DNA from: Zancudomyces culisetae
Lineage: Eukaryota > Kickxellomycota > Harpellomycetes > Harpellales > Legeriomycetaceae
NCBI GenBank assembly: GCA_001969505.1
Contig: LSSK01000289.1
Location: forward strand, 1 to 24,285
Length of the DNA: 24,285 nt
Direction of reading: 5' to 3'
The notes beneath the pieces are model-generated. The model was given only the letters and a program-made list of their open reading frames with translations, was not told the origin of the DNA and did not search any database. Shown piece by piece: positions 18,832 to 24,285 of the stretch; the stretch's first letter is position 1, and each line of letters opens with the position of its first letter. The translations under genes and the position numbers were made by a program.

Positions 18832-20551
18832 TTCTGGTATACTTAAAATTATACAATACTTCTATTAGATTCTGGTTTAACTTTTTTGTGATACTGCGCG
18901 TGAATTGCTATAAAAAATAGTATTAAATATGCTTATTAATGAATGCGAATGGTTTTCTTTAACTGTAGTAGCTGGTAGAATACAAATGGCATATATAACG
19001 TATTTGGGTACTACTTTAAAACTTTAAAAATATGTAATTCTGATGTGTTGTGAAAAATGCTATAAAGATAAAACAAATAATATCACCTAGTGCATCCAGA
19101 TACCTCTACTTCAACCCCATCCACATATCTTACCTTATACCTCCAACTTTTATTCCTGCTTGTAAATTGTCAGTTCTTTTGGAGTTTTATCATATACTCA
19201 CTTTACACTACAATGATATTTTTTTTTTAGAGTGTCTCCACAATTAAACAGTTACAGGGTTGTACCAAGTGATTCAAAAAGGTAGTAATCAGGTGCTCTG
19301 TACTTAGTATCTTATTATATCTAGATTTTTTTGTACGCCCCTCAGTATTAATAACGCTTAGTTTTAGCTCTAAATTAATTAACCCGATCTAGACCGCAGG
19401 TGAACACATCAATACTTCTAATAGCTATTATTTCTGAGCTATTTTTTTTGTAATCCAGATATTCTTCTCAAAAGCAGGTTCCACTGTTCTCAAGTCAAAA
19501 TAAAAAAGATACGCTATTCGACAATGCCACTAGCTCTAGCTTCAGCAGTTTGCTACTTTCTAGGGCAAAAGAGTTGGATATACATATATATGCATCCAAT
19601 ATATATCGCAATAGTAAAAAAGCATAAAATGGAGCCTCATTATTTTGTCTGCATTTATTGTATCTGCGAATAGTTGTTGCTGCTCTTTCTCTCCCCCTTT
19701 TAGATTGACCTGTTCTTTTTCAGCTATTTCGTCTAGCCTTCCTCCACACCCTCTGATTTACGGCCGCATCCTGCTCATGTTGCGCGTTTATCTTTTTTTT
19801 TATGTTCTTGAAACGCCCAGAATCTTTCCCCCAACAAATCAGCTTTAGTTTCTAATAATTTTAATTTAGAGATAAAAATGAAAATCAGCTCTGATCTTTT
19901 TGAGGGGGGAGTTCTAGCTACTGAGAGCAACACACACTGAGCAAGAATTAGGTCCATGTTTTGTTCCAATTAGGTGTCTTTATATGAAGGTGGATATATT
20001 TTATTTACTTGGGAAGCTCAATAGTAGAGTGATACGAACACCACCTCAAATTTATTTGCTCAGGCCAAGTAAAAAAAGAAAAAAGAAAAAAAGGAGCAAT
20101 AAACACCATGATATTGAAAATGCTACAAAACAAACTTTATATTTTCATAAAGCATTGAAAAACATCTAGGCACTGATGAAACTGCACTCAAGACATGGCT
20201 CCAGAAAATACATTTCAAAAATAACAATTCGCTTTGTTGACAAGGTTAAAGCGAATGAAAAAAACAAGATAACACAAAAACCATCTAATGTAACAGTCTC
20301 ACAAAACCTATAAATAAAGTTTTATCCTAAAAGGACCAAGATCATATACCAACCCAAATCGATTAATGTCTAGTTTTATTAATAAATGAGCTAACATGTT
20401 TCAAGTGTTATTAAAAAATATATTAAAAAAGCAGCCTCTCCGCCGCCTCCCCTAGCAAACTACATACACAAGTGCAGCTGCATTTCAAATGCAAATGTAG
20501 GCTTCAAGCTCAAAAAAACAAAGGCGGCCTGCAAACTACCCTAAATAAAAA
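18832..20551. other. Gene-poor region between the protease and MRPL7
   Basis: About 1.7 kb contain the protease promoter and the MRPL7 3' end. Weak coding-like stretches are present but unsupported. On the minus strand, frames around 19560-19850 read charged peptides (for example RLDEIAEKEQVNLKGGEK at about 19745-19690, and a basic NIKKKINAQHEQDAAVNQ at about 19815-19760) without clear starts. On the plus strand an ATG ORF at 19984-20169 gives 61 aa with a Lys/Arg cluster. None matches a family I know, and no structural RNA or mobile-element signature was recognised. Confidence 0.45.
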
Positions 20552-21388
20552 TTATTTGCCCTCAAGTTCCTGCTTTCTACGTCTGCTGATTCTTGGTGGA
20601 ATGCGAGTTCTGGGTTTCACAAACGGTATCTTGAATCCACTCAACAACATTCTACCATCAATATTTCTATTAGCAGTAGTACCTATATTGACGTAGAATC
20701 CGTAGATTACTGGAAACATGTCATATATTCCTTCAATTTCTGGAAATAGACCCAATGCACTTGGGGAAAATCCCAATGTAAAGTTTCCTAATCCATCACC
20801 AGCACGTGTTTTCAGACCATCCCACTCTTTCAAGCGTGGTAAAACAACCTCAACTAGCTTATCCATAAACTCGTACATTGCATCACCTTGTAGAACAACC
20901 TTTGCACCTATTGGCATTCCTTTACGTAGTTTCCATGTAGCTGCATCGCTTCTTGCATGTATGACATCGGGGGTTTCACCGGTTATGCATTGCAGAGCCA
21001 TCAAACCCGAGAGGATATTTGATTTGCTCGCTAATCCCTCCTTCATTCTGATCTGCACAGTAATTTTTTCGAGTCTTGGTACATTTTCAGCATTGATTGG
21101 TTTGATTTCGGGAACTCTGGCCTTGTTTTTTTCTAAAACCAATTCATCTTCTTTCTTGTTTAATCTCTTTTCAGGGTTTCTGGTTACAACAGGGACATTC
21201 TTCTCTCTGTATTCGTCCAATTTTGAGGATTTATGTTCATAGTTCAGAATCATCAAATCATCTCTTAAAGTTATATCGTAGAAATCGGAGAGTCGAGTGT
21301 AGTTCGCCCTGAAGTGAGAAAGGTTAAGCTTTTTGCTCGCTCCTGCTCTTCCTAAAATACTGACACTTGATCTTAGCCCAGAAAACAT
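20552..21388 (-). CDS. MRPL7: Mitochondrial large-subunit ribosomal protein uL5m (MRPL7)
   Basis: This intronless ORF encodes 278 aa, with ATG at 21386-21388. uL5 sits in the central protuberance of the large ribosomal subunit and contacts 5S rRNA in bacteria; fungal mitoribosomes keep the protein. The first 30 or so residues are basic, Ser-rich and free of acidic residues (MFSGLRSSVSILGRAGASKK), as expected of a mitochondrial presequence. The uL5 core follows: LEKITVQIRMKEG near 105, LMALQCITGETPDV, RSDAATWKLRKGMPIGAKV near 145-163, VVLPRLKEWDGL, and the C-terminal GNFTLGF, FPEIEGIYDMFPVIYGFYV and IGTTA. The protein ends in an Arg/Lys-rich tail. Length fits fungal MRPL7 (about 290 aa). It is divergently arranged with the Aurora kinase gene to the right. 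Confidence 0.93.
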   Translation of the reverse strand: MFSGLRSSVSILGRAGASKKLNLSHFRANYTRLSDFYDITLRDDLMILNYEHKSSKLDEYREKNVPVVTRNPEKRLNKKEDELVLEKNKARVPEIKPINAENVPRLEKITVQIRMKEGLASKSNILSGLMALQCITGETPDVIHARSDAATWKLRKGMPIGAKVVLQGDAMYEFMDKLVEVVLPRLKEWDGLKTRAGDGLGNFTLGFSPSALGLFPEIEGIYDMFPVIYGFYVNIGTTANRNIDGRMLLSGFKIPFVKPRTRIPPRISRRRKQELEGK

Positions 21389-22319
21389 CTCGATTGCCCG
21401 TTATCTTTTATGATTTCTGGATTTTTTTAATTTTTTTTTAGCCTAATGGTGATTATTGAATTGGTATACTAAAAAATTTTTTATCTATTAAATTAATTGA
21501 TCTCTACTTTCTAATTGGTAGAATTCATGGCCAATAGATTAAGATTAAATATTGCTGAATTTAATTTCCTTCTCCCTTCATCCAATTTCTCTTTTTTCAC
21601 CCAAAAGGGCGAAGAGTAAAACAAAAGAGGATCCAGGAGGTTGATGGAGAAATACAAAATATCGTTTTATCTCTCTTATCATCAGCTTTTCGGGTGCTAT
21701 GTATTACACTGACTAGGAGAATGACACTAAATCCCAGACATACATTACATATAATAGATATATACGCTTGCATAATCAACACTCTGCTATAAATCATTCA
21801 AGGGCACGTGCCTTGCACTTTTCAATCTAGCTGCCAGAGACAGATAGTTCTTGATGAATTATCAACAATTTTTCCTTTTTTGATGAATATACTTTATTGT
21901 GTTATAAATTCCTCAAAAATAAATAAATAAATACAAGCAGCCAATAAACCTTGTAAACAATTTATTTTGCGTTTTAATATGTTTTTTGCAAATGGTTTAC
22001 AACAATTTACTCAACAATGGAATTTTAGGAATAACAAAACTGTGCAAACCAATTCAAGTTGTTTGCGTCTTGAAACGAACACTCTAGAAAACAAGTGTGC
22101 TCAATAACATCGTTGGTTTTTGCCCTGTCCTTTTTTATCTTTGTGTTTTTACTCAAAGTGTTTAATACATACATTAGTTGTAGAAATAAATTTTAACTTA
22201 TTTTTTATTAACATTGCTCTCTTTTTTTCCAAATTAAAAGGTTTTGATAGTATTTTAGCAATAAAACGAGTATCTCCATAACAACCAAGAGAACGAATAT
22301 ACGAAAGATACCACATACA
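21389..22319. other. Divergent intergenic region between MRPL7 and the Aurora kinase gene
   Basis: These 931 AT-rich bases should carry both promoters. One minus-strand ATG ORF at 21597-21797 encodes 66 aa with a hydrophobic stretch (YISIICNVCLGFSVILLVSV) followed by basic residues. It could be a tiny single-span membrane protein or part of an exon, but nothing confirms it. No RNA gene was seen. Confidence 0.45.
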
Positions 22320-23981
22320 ATGCACGGCAATAGATTTGAACCGCAAAAGTCAATGTTGGTAAGTACAGGTTATAAGTATTGGTAGAGTTTTGTGGCGTGT
22401 TGTGTGAAAAATACTATTTTTAGCCTTTTTTATTGAAAGCACATAAGCGTTAACTCTTTTCTTTAAAACAATATCAAACTCATAACCAAAGTATAAAAGA
22501 TGAAATGTTAACAAGCAATTAATGTTTTTTTTTGTGAACCAAACCTTCAAATAGCTCAAACCAACACCGAATGTAATATTTACAGGCCAAAATAACCAGG
22601 TATTTATTCAATTATTACATGTTCCTCTACCTTCCTAGCACTTTTACTGTTCCACTGAAATCAACAGTATTTCAGATAAAAAACTGCATCACCTACTCTT
22701 TCATTAGCAAATAATTCATTATCTCAAAAACAATACATTTTTACTATGAAATAGGGTTTTAAGGTTCCACTTTACACACCAAAAAAGTCTCTAAAGAGAG
22801 TTGAAACCACACCGACTCAAAATATAAAGCTGACTCGACCAACCTCTTCTGGCAGCAACAATGAGCACCAAACAACAGATGTTAAAAGTTGGAAAGTCAC
22901 AGACTTTGATTTTGGCAAAAAACTGGGCAAGGGGAAATTTGGACAGGCGTATCTAGCACGCGAGAAAAAATCTGGGTTTATATGCGCAATTAAAGTTATG
23001 TATAAAGAAGATCTGCGAAAAAACAAGATAGAGAAACAAGTACGCAGAGAGGTAGAAATTCAGACACATCTAAGGTACCTTGAGCATCTATTCTTTGTTC
23101 TTTCTCTTTTTCGCTTTTTCTTTATATTCTGTTAATTAACATCCACATCATAAACGATATATAGGCATCCTAATATTTTGAGGCTGTATGGTTATTTCCA
23201 CGATGAAAAAAGAATATATTTGATACTCGAGTTTGCTGCTAAAGGTGAAATGTACAAACTCCTACAAGCAAAAACAGCGTTTTCAGAGCCCGAAGCTGCA
23301 TTGGTATGTTTGAATTTTCAAGACATATAACTATATTTTAAACTCTCATCTAACCGTGCTATTTTTGGGGGGGGGGTAATAAAATACTACATAGTATATC
23401 ACACAAATGGCACACGCTCTAAGGTATCTGCACAGCAAACATGTAATCCACAGAGATATAAAGCCCGAAAACATTTTGATGAGCCAGGATGGACGACTAA
23501 AGATTTCGGATTTTGGGTGGTCTGTACATGCGCCAACCTCACGAAGACGAACACTCTGTGGGACTCTGGACTACCTCCCACCAGAAATGGTTGAAGGAAA
23601 GGACCATACTAACGAAGTCGATTTATGGAGCTTGGGTGTTCTCACATACGAATTTCTTGTCGGAATCCCACCATTTGAAGAGCTGAGTGGTGCAGAGGCT
23701 ACTTATAAAAGAATAGCAACTGTTGATTTGCGTATTCCTCCAAATATCTCTGCTGAAGCAGCCGATCTGATACAAAGGGTAAGTACCATAACCAACTCTT
23801 GGGAATAATCATGCTTTATCACGCTTTTTTTATGCTTGAGCCGTTTTTTGATAACTGTATAAATATTGTTTTAATTATATTATAGCTTCTCCAATACAAC
23901 CCTACAAAGAGAATGAAGCTAGAAGATGTGCTTGAACATCCTTGGATAAAGATGTATGTTCCAGATCCTTACAATATCTAG
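22320..23981 (+). CDS. IPL1: Aurora serine/threonine kinase (Ipl1/Ark1), 5 exons
   Basis: Aurora phosphorylates kinetochore and spindle substrates to correct chromosome attachments; in fungi a single Aurora acts with INCENP. Proposed exons are 22320-22358, 22755-23074, 23165-23303, 23395-23778 and 23886-23981, giving 325 aa; all introns are GT..TAG and in phase. After about 60 non-conserved residues comes [18 protein letters not shown] with the glycine loop (71-76), AIKVM (K93), the helix C segment REVEIQ and [15 protein letters not shown]. The catalytic loop is HRDIKPEN (D187). DFGWSVHAP (D205) and [16 protein letters not shown], with T-loop T219, are Aurora hallmarks. [16 protein letters not shown] follows, and the protein ends soon after LEHPWIKMY, as Auroras do. 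Exon 1 (13 codons) is inferred from an ATG that reads straight into a GTAAGT donor. Intron 1 is 396 nt; the others are 90-107 nt. Confidence 0.93.
22359..22754 (+). other. Large first intron of the Aurora kinase gene
   Basis: This is 396 nt from GTAAGT to AATAG, longer than the other introns in the window (77-167 nt). It contains no supported gene; open frames in it lack ATG starts or family matches. The size leaves room for a further small exon, but the flanking exons already join in phase. Confidence 0.6.
23367..23376 (+). repeat. G10 homopolymer in Aurora intron 3
   Basis: Ten consecutive G lie in an AT-rich 91-nt intron, 18 bases before its TAG acceptor. The run is intronic and does not affect the frame, though it may be miscounted in assembly. 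Confidence 0.85.
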
Positions 23982-24285
23982 AGTGTTACAGCCGTGTTCA
24001 CTTTCAACCTTCATCTACACCTGATTCCCTTTGTTTTGTTGCGTATCCGTCGCTAGTATTATTAAATATTTCATTGTAATTCACACTATTTAGTGCCATA
24101 TATTATTTGGGCTTTAGAGCTCTTTGTAGCTAAAATTGATGTTTAAACAAAATACATATGGAGAGGCGTTAAAATGACAGATCATATTTTTGTATTTTCA
24201 TTTGAATCAAGTTGGTGTACACATGTATCTAGCACCACTAGTATAGCTTTCTAGCTGTTAGTTACCTCTTTTCGGGGGGGGGGGG
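23982..24285. other. 3' flank of the Aurora gene to the window end
   Basis: 304 AT-rich bases follow the Aurora stop and hold its 3' UTR. No ORF or RNA gene was recognised. The window ends in a run of 12 G (24274-24285). Confidence 0.5.

Noticed and set aside
19984-20169. Plus-strand 61-aa ORF with a basic KKRKKKKR cluster
   Set aside because: The cluster comes from a purine-rich simple stretch; there is no conserved domain, and the length is within chance for this AT-rich region.
22320-22400. Possible minus-strand tRNA with a GGTTCAAATC B-box-like sequence
   Set aside because: No T-arm stem forms around the motif and no A box lies at the right distance.
1-24285. CRISPR arrays, prophage or bacterial operon features
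   Set aside because: The window is eukaryotic; repeats present are microsatellites or foldbacks, with no regularly spaced direct repeats.

Overview
The window looks like nuclear DNA of a fungus. It is AT-rich overall, with intron-bearing genes on both strands and a complete saccharopine reductase gene of the fungal alpha-aminoadipate lysine pathway. It also holds an Akr1-type ankyrin palmitoyltransferase, a cohesin loader, a mitochondrial ribosomal protein and an Aurora kinase. A DIRS-like tyrosine-recombinase retroelement at the left edge would fit an early-diverging filamentous lineage, but the phylum cannot be fixed from the sequence alone.

Layout, left to right. 1-1096 (minus): 5' part of a DIRS-like retroelement, with a gag-like ORF and the start of a reverse-transcriptase ORF in the -1 frame; this segment is visibly more GC-rich than its flank. 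1097-1612: AT-rich DNA with no convincing gene. 1613-1969 (plus): small orphan membrane protein. 2221-5568 (plus): AKR1, convergent with 5693-13887 (minus): SCC2/Mis4/NIPBL cohesin loader. 14252-15991 (minus): LYS9. 15992-17323: long non-coding stretch upstream of LYS9. 17324-18831 (minus): secreted pepsin-like aspartic protease. 18832-20551: gene-poor. 20552-21388 (minus): mitochondrial ribosomal protein uL5m (MRPL7). 21389-22319: divergent intergenic region. 22320-23981 (plus): Aurora kinase.

Four genes had to be assembled across introns by joining reading frames and splice phases: SCC2 (7 exons, about 2521 aa), LYS9 (4 exons, 452 aa), the protease (3 exons, about 401 aa) and Aurora (5 exons, 325 aa). 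All 15 inferred introns start with GT and end with TAG, and every junction keeps the protein in phase. A simple ORF scan misses the SCC2 N-terminus, the LYS9 Rossmann start, the protease signal peptide and its conserved C-terminal W-x-LG exon, and most of the Aurora N-lobe.

The genes do not form one pathway. SCC2 (cohesin loading) and Aurora (chromosome segregation) are functionally related, but they lie about 8 kb apart and look like ordinary neighbours. I see no novel multi-gene system. The most useful observations are the reconstructed gene models, the retroelement pol frame that lacks an ATG, a strong foldback inside it, and the uniform TAG acceptors.
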